Source: an uncultured Paraprevotella sp.
GTDB taxonomy: Bacteria; Bacteroidota; Bacteroidia; Bacteroidales; Bacteroidaceae
Length of the DNA stretch: 33,567 bases
NCBI GenBank assembly: GCA_944320775.1
Contig: CALUIV010000029.1
Coordinates: forward strand, 1 to 33,567
Direction of reading: 5' to 3'
Made by a program: the position numbers and the translations under genes. Under the pieces are notes generated by a model. The model searched no databases. It saw nothing but the letters and a program-made list of their open reading frames with translations, and was not told the DNA's origin. Positions 17,160 through 25,022 of this stretch are shown here, one piece after another (the stretch's first letter is position 1; the number at the start of each line of letters is the position of its first letter).

Positions 17160-19223
17160 ATGAAAAACACAAGTTTTGAAAGTATAAACAGTTATCAACA
17201 TTGGTTGTTCTTAAAGGTTATAATGATATGTCTATTAGTATGTTATAATGTTGATAAATCTAGTGCACAAACTTTATCCTGGGATTATTTTGTTGAGAGT
17301 TTGTATGCCGATCAGGAATTAGATCAGGAATTGATTCAGGCCCATGTAGAAGAACTTTACGATTTGCATGAGCATCCTTTTAACATTAATACTGCTACTC
17401 GTGAACAATTGAAACAACTCATTTTTTTGACTGATCAGCAGATTGAGGATATTTTGTACTATTTATATCGTTATGGAGCCATGCAAACATTAGGAGAGCT
17501 AAAGTTGATAGAAAGTTTGGATTTTGAATCCCGTCAGTTTCTTCAGTTGTTTGTCTATGCTGTTGATAAACCTGTTGAAAATAGAAAAGTTTCGTTCAAA
17601 GAATTGTTTAAAGAAGGAAAGAATCTGTTGATAACTCGATTGGATATTCCTTTATATCAGCGTGATGGATATAAAAATTATCCAGATAGTGTATTGTTGA
17701 AAACTCCGGATAAAAAGTATTTGGGAAATGCTTTCTATCATAGTTTCAAATACCAGTATCAATTTCGGAATCGCTTATATTTAGGTTTTCATGCTGAAAA
17801 GGATGCTGGCGAACCTTTTGCCAATAATCTGAATAAACTTTACGATTCTTATTCTTTTCATCTCTTGTTGAAAGATTTTGGATGGATAAAGACTTTGGCT
17901 TTGGGCAATTATAAATTGGGATTTGGTGAAGGATTAATGATCAATACGAATTACACTATGGGAAAACTTTCTTCTTTGTCTACTTCATTTCGTAAACAAG
18001 TTATTAACAAACATGCTTCAACAGATGAATTTAACTACTTTCAAGGTGCTGCAATAACTTTCGGAAAATCTTTTTTCGAAACAACTTTATTTTATTCTTA
18101 TCGAAAACAAGATGCTAGTTTGAACGATGATGGTACTATTTCATCCATGAAATCAGATGGTTATCATCGTACATGGTTAGAATTTTCTCGAAAAAGAAAT
18201 GTTGAAAATCAAATGATGGGTTTTCATTTGGATTATTATTACAAAGATTTTCATTTAGGTACTACCGGATATTATCAACATCTGGATCATAAGTTTTCGA
18301 CAGGAACACAACTTTATCGACAGTATTATCAACAGGGAAATTCTTTTTGGGGATTAAGTATGGACTATGGTTTACGTTGGTATAAAATAATTTTTTCCGG
18401 GGAAACGGCTTATAGTGGAAATCGTTCGGCTTGGGCTTCACTTAATAAATTAATCTGGCAGATTTCTCCTGATTATCGGTTGGTTGGTCTACAACGTTTC
18501 TTCTCATATCGGTATTATTCCATGTTTGCCAATGCATTTTCTGAAGGAAGTGAAGTTCGCAATGAAAGTGGTTTTTATTTTGGAGTTGAAGCAACTCCCA
18601 AACGTTATTTAAAGTTGACGGCTTATTGGGATTATTTTTATTTTCCATGGCCTCGTTATGGCTTGTCACATACCAGTGACGGTTTCGATGGCGCTTTTCA
18701 AGTCAGTTATCAACATAACCGTCAATTGTCTTTTCGTGTTCAATACACGTTTCAGAAAAAGGAAAAGTTTGATCAGTATCATTATACCAATCGTACGAAA
18801 TTTAATTGGGAATATACACCGTCAGACTATTGGCGTTTACAAGGCTATTTTTCGAATATTATCGGGCGAAAAGCCGGTGAACATCATCAATGGGGTTTTT
18901 TATTGGGAAATACAGCAACCTGGCGGCTTAACGAATATCTTCGATCATCGTTTGTTTTGGCCTATATACAGGCAAAAGGCAGTTTATGTAGTCTTTCTTA
19001 TTATGAACCAGGATTGTTGAATACGTTCTCTTTTACTTCTTATTATGAACGTACTTGTCGTTTTGCCTGTACCTTACGTGCCGATTTGAGCAGTAACTAT
19101 ATGCTGATCGGAAAATACGGCGTAAGTTATTATCCGGATTCTGAAGAGATCAGTTCCGGACGTCAGCGTATACAAGGGCAATGGAAAAATGATATTTATT
19201 TACAGCTTAGAATTAAGTTTTAG
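17160..19223 (+). CDS. Helix-hairpin-helix protein with beta-rich, outer-membrane-like body
   Basis: This 687-aa exported protein has a hydrophobic leader ending in SSAQ at about residue 37. Residues 73-125 form a ComEA-like helix-hairpin-helix region (FNINTATREQLKQLIFLTDQQIEDILYY). The remaining 500 or so residues alternate aromatic and polar positions (for example YLGFHAEKDAG, FHLGTTGYYQHLDHKF) and end in LQLRIKF, like an outer-membrane beta barrel with a terminal aromatic. A role in DNA contact at the surface is conceivable from the HHH domain but not shown. Seven TTATCAACA-type 9-mers lie in its coding sequence, far more than chance predicts. The first ATG is used; ATG at 17223 is less likely because it would shorten the leader. 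Confidence 0.82.
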   Translation: MKNTSFESINSYQHWLFLKVIMICLLVCYNVDKSSAQTLSWDYFVESLYADQELDQELIQAHVEELYDLHEHPFNINTATREQLKQLIFLTDQQIEDILYYLYRYGAMQTLGELKLIESLDFESRQFLQLFVYAVDKPVENRKVSFKELFKEGKNLLITRLDIPLYQRDGYKNYPDSVLLKTPDKKYLGNAFYHSFKYQYQFRNRLYLGFHAEKDAGEPFANNLNKLYDSYSFHLLLKDFGWIKTLALGNYKLGFGEGLMINTNYTMGKLSSLSTSFRKQVINKHASTDEFNYFQGAAITFGKSFFETTLFYSYRKQDASLNDDGTISSMKSDGYHRTWLEFSRKRNVENQMMGFHLDYYYKDFHLGTTGYYQHLDHKFSTGTQLYRQYYQQGNSFWGLSMDYGLRWYKIIFSGETAYSGNRSAWASLNKLIWQISPDYRLVGLQRFFSYRYYSMFANAFSEGSEVRNESGFYFGVEATPKRYLKLTAYWDYFYFPWPRYGLSHTSDGFDGAFQVSYQHNRQLSFRVQYTFQKKEKFDQYHYTNRTKFNWEYTPSDYWRLQGYFSNIIGRKAGEHHQWGFLLGNTATWRLNEYLRSSFVLAYIQAKGSLCSLSYYEPGLLNTFSFTSYYERTCRFACTLRADLSSNYMLIGKYGVSYYPDSEEISSGRQRIQGQWKNDIYLQLRIKF

Positions 19224-19230
19224 TTTGAAT

Positions 19231-19260
19231 ATATTAAAGAAGTATTCGGTTTCTTAATAT
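19231..19260. terminator. Convergent hairpin terminator
   Basis: ATATTAA (19231-19237) pairs with TTAATAT (19254-19260), extended by three pairs after a bulged A, with a loop of about 9 nt. It lies between the stops of the helix-hairpin-helix gene and the convergent 680-aa gene. Confidence 0.4.
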
Positions 19261-21303
19261 TTATGGTTCAACTCCTATTTCAATAAACTTTGCAGCTGCA
19301 TTTAAAAAATGTGCAGTAATCCAGAATACGGTCCAACCTTCAGAATATCCGCCACGCAATTTGTACACGTTGCTCATATCGCCATGTTGTGCAAAATTAG
19401 TTTGTTGTAACTGCTCACCTTGTGAACCATAGGCATTAGTCAGTTGGAAACAGGAACGATACATGACTTTGGCTAGTCTTTTTAGCCTGTCGTCTTTTAA
19501 ATATTTTCCCATTTTATAGATTTCAGGAGCAAATAATACGCCGTATACGTCGATATGTTGGTTTTGTGGAGATACAACTGTCCAACCTGTTGTCTTGAAA
19601 TTATAGTCCGCTAATCTTCCGGCAGGCATAGGGATATTCCATACGACGACATAGCTTAAACAGACATCCATAGCATGTTTGGCCCATTCTAAGTATTGAT
19701 TATTGTGATATTGTTCGTACAATTCCAAAAAACCTTGAAAAGCTGCCCAGGCCCCTTCTTTATCTTCACAGGTTGCATCAAGGGTTCCGCCCCAATAACA
19801 TCCATTCATTTTCAGATGTCTTTCTGCGTATAGTGCCGCAGCTTTTCGAGCCGCTTCGTGATATTTTTTATTCTTGAATATTTTAGAGGCTAAAGTTAGA
19901 GGAGCAATATAAAATGCTTCTGCCGTTGACAGAGGATTCCAGTTGGCGTCCAGTATCCGCTTGCTTTGACCTTCACAACATTTCTGCAGGAACTCTTTCC
20001 ATTTTTGTGTCTGATATTTTTTATCCTTTTCTGCTGTTTTTATTGCTTTACAGAAATTATACATGGCCTGACCACAAGAAACATGATCACCTTTTCCTGA
20101 AAATTCTTTACCATTGAATATAACAGGAAACAGACCGGTTTCTTTATCGACAGGTGAACTGGAAAGAAAATCCAATGATTCTTGTATATAATGGTCTATT
20201 TCGTGATCATTCAGATATTTTTTTAGTAATTGCAAGGCATAACCGGGAGAATCAGCCTGTCCGCACCATCCCATGACAATATGTTTCGCCTGTGATGAAT
20301 CATACATGTTATAGCCGGAAATATTTTTATCGAATGTAATCCATCTTGTTTTTGCGAAACGATATTTTTCTCTGATAATTGTTTTGAAATCCGGGAATAT
20401 ATTTGAATCGTATGGTTGATATAGATCTAAAGTTGTATAAATCGGTTTTTGAAATCCGGTTCCTTCTTTTTGAAGAGGATTTACTTCCAGATAAAACTCT
20501 TTTTCAATAATTCTTCCGGGTTCCATGTTGATGTAGGTGTCGTGGTAATCCATAGGTTGAGTTTGCAAGGCTTTTGCTACTGCATGTTTTCCATTATAGC
20601 CTATCGGACCGGTATACAGGACTACATCTGTGTATTGGTTTCCTGCTTCAACCCCTAATGACCACCATTGGTCTGATAAAACAGCGCCTCTTACCGGACT
20701 GGGAGTCGTATGTAAAGCGGTTGCAAAATGATCTTTTGCGTTTTCCAGCATCACAAAAGGCATGGGAAACCGATGATCCTCAAATATGGCAAATTCTCCG
20801 GGTGTTCCGTTATAAACAGGTATGATATTCGGATTGATTTTTGCTCCATTTTTATTTCCATAATACAAGATTCCTGGCATAAAAGCCTCCATCTTATATC
20901 CATGTATTCTGAATCGTACAGAAAGATTGATATGATTTAGTGTTTCTTTACCTTTCCATTCAAATCTTCTTCGGCATTGGATCAGTCCCGATTCAAGTTC
21001 ACGGTAGAAGTCTTTGAGCAACATGGTTCCTTGGGGTAAATTGATTTCTCCACTTAAAATGGTCCATTCTTCCACTTTTTCTTTTTTACTGGGATTGGCA
21101 TAGATCCAGTCTGTCATCCATTGATTTTCCCATTTGAGTGATATGCCCCAAAGACCTTCATCCGGAGTCGTGATAATTTTTTTGTCTTTAAAAGAATATT
21201 CAGGCAACAAGGTTTGAGAATTTACGGAGAATTGTGCAAGTCCGTTTATATTTACAGCAAAATAAAGTAGTAATAAGATTAAATGTTTTTTCTTCATATT
21301 CAA
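19261..21303 (-). CDS. Secreted protein, probable (alpha/alpha) barrel carbohydrate-active protein
   Basis: This 680-aa protein has a signal peptide (MNMKKKHLILLLLYFAVNINGLAQ). The N-terminal 250 residues are beta-rich (for example LNHINLSVRFRIHG and KEFYLEVNPL), as in a sandwich domain. The C-terminal half has repeated helices with aromatic pockets (MGWCGQADSPGYALQLLKKY, DHVSCGQAMYNFCKAIKTA, EGAWAAFQGFLELYEQYH, WTVFWITAHFLNAAAKF), the look of a six-hairpin (alpha/alpha) toroid. This layout occurs in glycoside hydrolases and polysaccharide lyases, but I cannot name a family or catalytic residues. It stands alone, without SusC/SusD genes nearby. ATG 21297 is an equally possible start. Confidence 0.7.
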   Translation of the reverse strand: MNMKKKHLILLLLYFAVNINGLAQFSVNSQTLLPEYSFKDKKIITTPDEGLWGISLKWENQWMTDWIYANPSKKEKVEEWTILSGEINLPQGTMLLKDFYRELESGLIQCRRRFEWKGKETLNHINLSVRFRIHGYKMEAFMPGILYYGNKNGAKINPNIIPVYNGTPGEFAIFEDHRFPMPFVMLENAKDHFATALHTTPSPVRGAVLSDQWWSLGVEAGNQYTDVVLYTGPIGYNGKHAVAKALQTQPMDYHDTYINMEPGRIIEKEFYLEVNPLQKEGTGFQKPIYTTLDLYQPYDSNIFPDFKTIIREKYRFAKTRWITFDKNISGYNMYDSSQAKHIVMGWCGQADSPGYALQLLKKYLNDHEIDHYIQESLDFLSSSPVDKETGLFPVIFNGKEFSGKGDHVSCGQAMYNFCKAIKTAEKDKKYQTQKWKEFLQKCCEGQSKRILDANWNPLSTAEAFYIAPLTLASKIFKNKKYHEAARKAAALYAERHLKMNGCYWGGTLDATCEDKEGAWAAFQGFLELYEQYHNNQYLEWAKHAMDVCLSYVVVWNIPMPAGRLADYNFKTTGWTVVSPQNQHIDVYGVLFAPEIYKMGKYLKDDRLKRLAKVMYRSCFQLTNAYGSQGEQLQQTNFAQHGDMSNVYKLRGGYSEGWTVFWITAHFLNAAAKFIEIGVEP

Positions 21304-21491
21304 GGTAAATTAGATGGTACAATCATTTTTTTTGAATGATATATAAGTTTAATAGTTTTTCTACATATAAAATTATGAATAGATTATTGTCCTGACAAAT
21401 TTTTTTAGATATTTAAATGTTGTATTTATCTTAGAGATTGGTAACTGTTCCTAAAAATCATTTATTTTCTTTTTTTCTTTTGTGAACTGAT

Positions 21492-21499
21492 TAACTTTG
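21492..21499 (+). promoter_or_regulatory. -7 box upstream of lipocalin-like lipoprotein gene
   Basis: TAACTTTG matches the -7 consensus, 56 nt before the ATG at 21556. A T-rich stretch lies at the -33 position. The rest of the 252-bp divergent region shows nothing I can name. Confidence 0.55.
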
Positions 21500-21555
21500 T
21501 TCTCAATAATAAATAATTTATATGGTTTAATCTGATTTATCAACTATCGGCTATT

Positions 21556-22500
21556 ATGAGACACAAAAGTTTTTTAGGGTTATGTGCTTCGGTGTTCTTG
21601 GTCATTTCCTGCACCAATAAAAATTCAATCGCCAAGCAAGATTTTATAGGAAATTGGATTGAAGTCATGCCGGTCAATAAACATATTCGGCAGGGTATAG
21701 TTCTACATGAGGATGGAACTGCAGCCTCGATTGGAATGGCCACACTGCAGTATGAATCCTGGGATTTTTTGCCGTCAGACAATCAGATAGTCTTTTCCGG
21801 GAGGAGTATTGGCAACAAACAGACTATTGCATTTTCTGATACTTTGTCTGTTTGTTCTTTGAGTGCTGATACCCTGACCCTTGGTAAAGGTGACATGTAT
21901 CGTATTCAGTATGTACGCGATAATTCGGAAGTTCAGCCTATAGGAGGAAATGATGCTGCCATGGGATACACTTATTCCGATGTATTGAAAAAGAAAATTC
22001 GGATATTTGAAACCGGCGAACGGGTTCTTTCTGCAACTGACAAGGAAGCAACTATGGCTGGATATTTGGTTTTTGCTACTGATTCTTCACAAATAGAATT
22101 ATTTTTACCTGATGATAAAGTGGTACTCGACAGGCGTCAGCGTCCTGATGGTACTTCTGTATGGAATCAGGAAGATGATGATACTTATTTGGTGGAACAG
22201 TCAGAAGGAAAGTGGCTGGTTTCACGCAGAGGTCTTCTGCTTTATGCAACAGAAGGTATGGAAGATGCGCTTCAAGCTATTTTTTTGACTGATGACAATC
22301 AGGAAATTCAAGCTGTATTTTATCAGCGGGCTGGTGTAGTACAGCTGATGTTCGACACAGAAAAAATTCTTTTGAAGCAATATCGTACAGCTTCCGGCTA
22401 TGGTTATTCAAATCCTTTGTATGATTTGCGTGGTAAAGGTCGGGAAGCTTTATTGACCCGATTGTCTGACGGCAAGAAATATGCATTGAAGGAAAAATAA
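21556..22500 (+). CDS. Lipocalin-like lipoprotein with NlpE-like C-terminal part
   Basis: This 314-aa protein is a predicted lipoprotein: hydrophobic leader, then the lipobox FLVISC with C19 as the lipidation site. Residues about 30-115 (FIGNWIEVMPVNKHIRQGIVLHEDGTAASI ... YESWDF) look like a lipocalin-like domain of the kind common in Bacteroidetes. The second half (YTYSDVLKKKIRIFETGERVLSATDKEATMAGYLVF, LVSRRGLLLYATEGMEDALQAIF) has repeated beta motifs reminiscent of NlpE or MliC-type domains. Ligand and role are unknown. It has its own promoter and is followed after 115 nt by the radical SAM gene, which also has its own -7 box, so coregulation is not assured. Confidence 0.75.
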   Translation: MRHKSFLGLCASVFLVISCTNKNSIAKQDFIGNWIEVMPVNKHIRQGIVLHEDGTAASIGMATLQYESWDFLPSDNQIVFSGRSIGNKQTIAFSDTLSVCSLSADTLTLGKGDMYRIQYVRDNSEVQPIGGNDAAMGYTYSDVLKKKIRIFETGERVLSATDKEATMAGYLVFATDSSQIELFLPDDKVVLDRRQRPDGTSVWNQEDDDTYLVEQSEGKWLVSRRGLLLYATEGMEDALQAIFLTDDNQEIQAVFYQRAGVVQLMFDTEKILLKQYRTASGYGYSNPLYDLRGKGREALLTRLSDGKKYALKEK

Positions 22501-22540
22501 GAAAAAATACATAAGATTATGCGATTTGCATAGTTCTTAC

Positions 22541-22548
22541 TACCTTTG
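22541..22548 (+). promoter_or_regulatory. -7 box upstream of radical SAM gene
   Basis: TACCTTTG matches the -7 consensus, 67 nt before the ATG at 22616. A TTTG occurs only 12 bp upstream of it, too near to be the -33 element. Confidence 0.5.
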
Positions 22549-22615
22549 TGCAGCAGAAAGTCTGGAAATAATCGGGCGAACTGCTGCTAATTTTTTATTG
22601 TGAAGGAGAATTATT

Positions 22616-23392
22616 ATGTCGACTATCATTTATCCGTCTCCAGTGTTCGGTCCGGTTCACAGTCGCCGTCTTGGAGTGTCTTTAGGAATAAATTTATTGC
22701 CGGCTGATGGCAAGTATTGTACTTTCGACTGTATTTATTGTGAATGTGGTTTTAATCGGGATTTTAGGGCGCATCAGCCGTTACCGTCGCGTGAAGAAGT
22801 TTATCGTGCTCTTGAAGCCCGGCTTCAGGATATGTCGGTCAACGGACCGAAACCTGATGTGTTGACTTTTGCCGGAAACGGTGAACCCACAGCACATCCT
22901 CATTTTCCGGAAATTATAGATGATGTTATTCGTTTGCGTGACCGTTATTTTCCGGAGGCGCGGATCAGTGTGCTTACCAATGCCACACAGATTCTTAAAC
23001 AGCCGGTTTTTGATGCACTGAAGCGTGTAGACAATAATATACTTAAACTCGATACGGTCAACGAATCTTATATTCATTTTGTAGATCGGCCGACCGGACA
23101 TTATGATTTATCGCTTTTGGTCGAGAAAATGAAGGAGTTTAATGGACAGGCTATCATACAAACGATGTTCATGACCGGTTTTTCTGCAGGAAAAAGTGTA
23201 GACAATACAAGTGATGCTTATGTACTACCCTGGTTAGAGACTGTCAGAAAGATAGCTCCCAGACAGGTGATGATTTATACGATTGACCGGGAAACTCCAG
23301 ATCATGATTTGTGTAAGGCCTCTCCTGAACAGCTTGATCGTATTGCTGCCCTTATACGTGAGGCTGGTATTGATGTTTCGGTTTCTTATTGA
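22616..23392 (+). CDS. Radical SAM protein, COG0731-like
   Basis: This 258-aa enzyme carries the radical SAM cluster motif with C35, C39 and C42 (KYCTFDCIYCECGF), which binds the 4Fe-4S cluster that cleaves S-adenosylmethionine. The opening FGPVHSRRLGVSLGINLLP and the central VLTFAGNGEPTAHPHFPEII are marks of the COG0731 group, related to the wybutosine enzyme TYW1. The true substrate of the bacterial members is unknown. AAGGAGA at 22603-22609, 6 nt before the ATG, is a good Shine-Dalgarno, rare in this window, and fixes the start. trkH follows after 35 nt and may be in the same operon. Confidence 0.92.
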   Translation: MSTIIYPSPVFGPVHSRRLGVSLGINLLPADGKYCTFDCIYCECGFNRDFRAHQPLPSREEVYRALEARLQDMSVNGPKPDVLTFAGNGEPTAHPHFPEIIDDVIRLRDRYFPEARISVLTNATQILKQPVFDALKRVDNNILKLDTVNESYIHFVDRPTGHYDLSLLVEKMKEFNGQAIIQTMFMTGFSAGKSVDNTSDAYVLPWLETVRKIAPRQVMIYTIDRETPDHDLCKASPEQLDRIAALIREAGIDVSVSY

Positions 23393-23427
23393 TTTGTCTT
23401 GAAATATAAATTTCAAAAGGAAAAGTT

Positions 23428-24927
23428 GTGAAAACAAAAATATTCGGTATTCTGATTCTTATGGAGGCTGTTTTTATGTTGGTCTCCTGTGGAGTTTCTT
23501 TATATTATCATCAGATTTGTGGTGATGATGATTTGCCTGCTTTGGGTTGGTCCACTTTGATTACTTTGGGTATTGGTGGTTTGCTGACTCTGATGGGGGG
23601 GCGTACGGAGGCTACTAAATTGTCGCGCAAGGACAGCTTTCTTATCGTGGCACTTGTGTGGGTCGTTTTTTCTTTTTTAGGTATGCTTCCTTTTATTTTT
23701 TATGGAACAACCGAAACACTTGGAGGAGCTTTTTTCGAGACCATGTCGGGATTTACTACGACAGGAGCTTCAGTTTTGAATAACATCAACGATCAGCCAC
23801 ATGGTATTTTGTTCTGGCGAAGCATTATTCAGTGGTTGGGTGGTTTGGGAATTGTTGTTTTTTCCTTTGCATTAATACCGGCCTACGAATTGAAAAATAC
23901 GCAGATATTTTCGGCTGAAGTGACCGGATTGGATGTCGATAAGCTTCGTCCAAAGATTGGTGATACGGCCCGTCGGTTGCTGGTTATTTATATTTTTATC
24001 ACGTTGCTTTGTACGATAGCCTATTGGATTGGTCCGATGAATTTTTTTGATGCCGTATGTCATGCCATGACTACAATCGCAACAGGAGGATATGGTACGC
24101 ATCAGAATAGTCTGGCTTATTTCGATTCTCCTTATATTGAATATGTCTGCAGTTTCTTTATGCTCTTGGCCGGTGTCAATTTCTCACTGTATTATTATTT
24201 GAGTATCGGCAAACGGCGCACGGTATTCAAGAATGAAGAATTGCGATGGTATATTTATTATACGGTCGGAATGGTTGTTCTGTTTGTCGGTTTGTTCTAT
24301 TATGGTAATTATGTTCAGCAGACCGATCCCGGACAATACAGTTCATTGCCTCAAGGAGCAGAAGAAACTTTCCGTACGGCACTTTTTCATGTGTCTACGT
24401 TGATAACCTCTACCGGTTTTCAGGCTTCCAACTACGATTATGTGGCCTGGGGGCAAGCTTTTTGGATGCCAACTTTAGTTCTTCTGGCAACAGGAGCCTG
24501 TGCCGGTTCTACAAGTGGAGGGTTGAAAGTGATTCGTATGTTGGTTTGTCTAAAAGATGCGCAGAATGAGTTCAAGCAGCAACTTCATCCGCGTGCAGTC
24601 ATTCCGGTACGTCTTTCCGGTACGGTTGTTCCCGAGAATAAAGTTTTACGTGCATTGGCTTTTCTGTTTCTTTATATGATTTTGATTATTCTGGGAACTT
24701 GGATATTGACTTTAATGGGGCTTTCTTTTGATTCTGCGTTGGGATCTTGTGTGACGAGTATTGGTAACGCAGGTCCCGGTATGGGATCTACTGGTCCGGC
24801 ATCGAATTTTTCAGCTGTTCCTGAAGCCGGAAAATGGTTGCTTAGTTTCTTGATGCTAGTAGGTCGTCTGGAAATTTTTACGGTGCTTTACTTGTTTATG
24901 CCGGCATTCTGGAAAGAAAATATCTGA
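23428..24927 (+). CDS. trkH: TrkH family potassium uptake protein
   Basis: TrkH is the membrane subunit of the Trk potassium transporter, usually gated by the cytosolic NAD-binding protein TrkA. The 499-aa protein has about ten hydrophobic segments and the four pore loops of the family: SGFTTTGASV, TTIATGGYGTH, STLITSTGFQ and SIGNAGPGMG, each with its selectivity-filter glycine. The start is GTG, preceded by AAAAGGAAAAG. The usual partner gene trkA is not adjacent; a radical SAM gene is immediately upstream instead, so TrkA must be encoded elsewhere if it is used. A bidirectional terminator follows. Confidence 0.96.
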   Translation: MKTKIFGILILMEAVFMLVSCGVSLYYHQICGDDDLPALGWSTLITLGIGGLLTLMGGRTEATKLSRKDSFLIVALVWVVFSFLGMLPFIFYGTTETLGGAFFETMSGFTTTGASVLNNINDQPHGILFWRSIIQWLGGLGIVVFSFALIPAYELKNTQIFSAEVTGLDVDKLRPKIGDTARRLLVIYIFITLLCTIAYWIGPMNFFDAVCHAMTTIATGGYGTHQNSLAYFDSPYIEYVCSFFMLLAGVNFSLYYYLSIGKRRTVFKNEELRWYIYYTVGMVVLFVGLFYYGNYVQQTDPGQYSSLPQGAEETFRTALFHVSTLITSTGFQASNYDYVAWGQAFWMPTLVLLATGACAGSTSGGLKVIRMLVCLKDAQNEFKQQLHPRAVIPVRLSGTVVPENKVLRALAFLFLYMILIILGTWILTLMGLSFDSALGSCVTSIGNAGPGMGSTGPASNFSAVPEAGKWLLSFLMLVGRLEIFTVLYLFMPAFWKENI

Positions 24928-24964
24928 TTCTGGGAACAATAAAAATGATATTTTCTCATGCAAT

Positions 24965-25004
24965 AAAAACGACTCTATCAGAATTAACGATAGAGTCGTT
25001 TTTT
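24965..25004. terminator. Bidirectional terminator trkH / GH27
   Basis: AAAAACGACTCTATC (24965-24979) pairs perfectly with 24989-25003 around a 9-nt loop, and A/T tracts at both ends give T-tails on both strands. It serves the convergent trkH and alpha-galactosidase genes. Confidence 0.85.
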
Positions 25005-25022
25005 ATATCTGAAAGGATTTTA

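Larger units (their letters stand above)
14139..18715. other. Cluster of DnaA-box-like 9-mers, candidate replication origin zone
   Basis: TTATCAACA or its complement TGTTGATAA starts at 14139, 15498, 16330, 16340, 16429, 17192, 17249, 17561, 17626, 18272, 18326 and 18707. The only other copy I found in the window is at 7233. Two perfect matches to the DnaA consensus TTATNCACA lie at 16309-16317 (+) and 16653-16661 (-), both inside this zone. Five of the twelve 9-mers are intergenic and seven lie in the first three quarters of the helix-hairpin-helix gene. TTATCAACA differs from TTATCCACA at one position. The cluster is seen directly; its role as a DnaA-binding region or oriC is inference. dnaA itself is not in the window. 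Confidence 0.55.
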
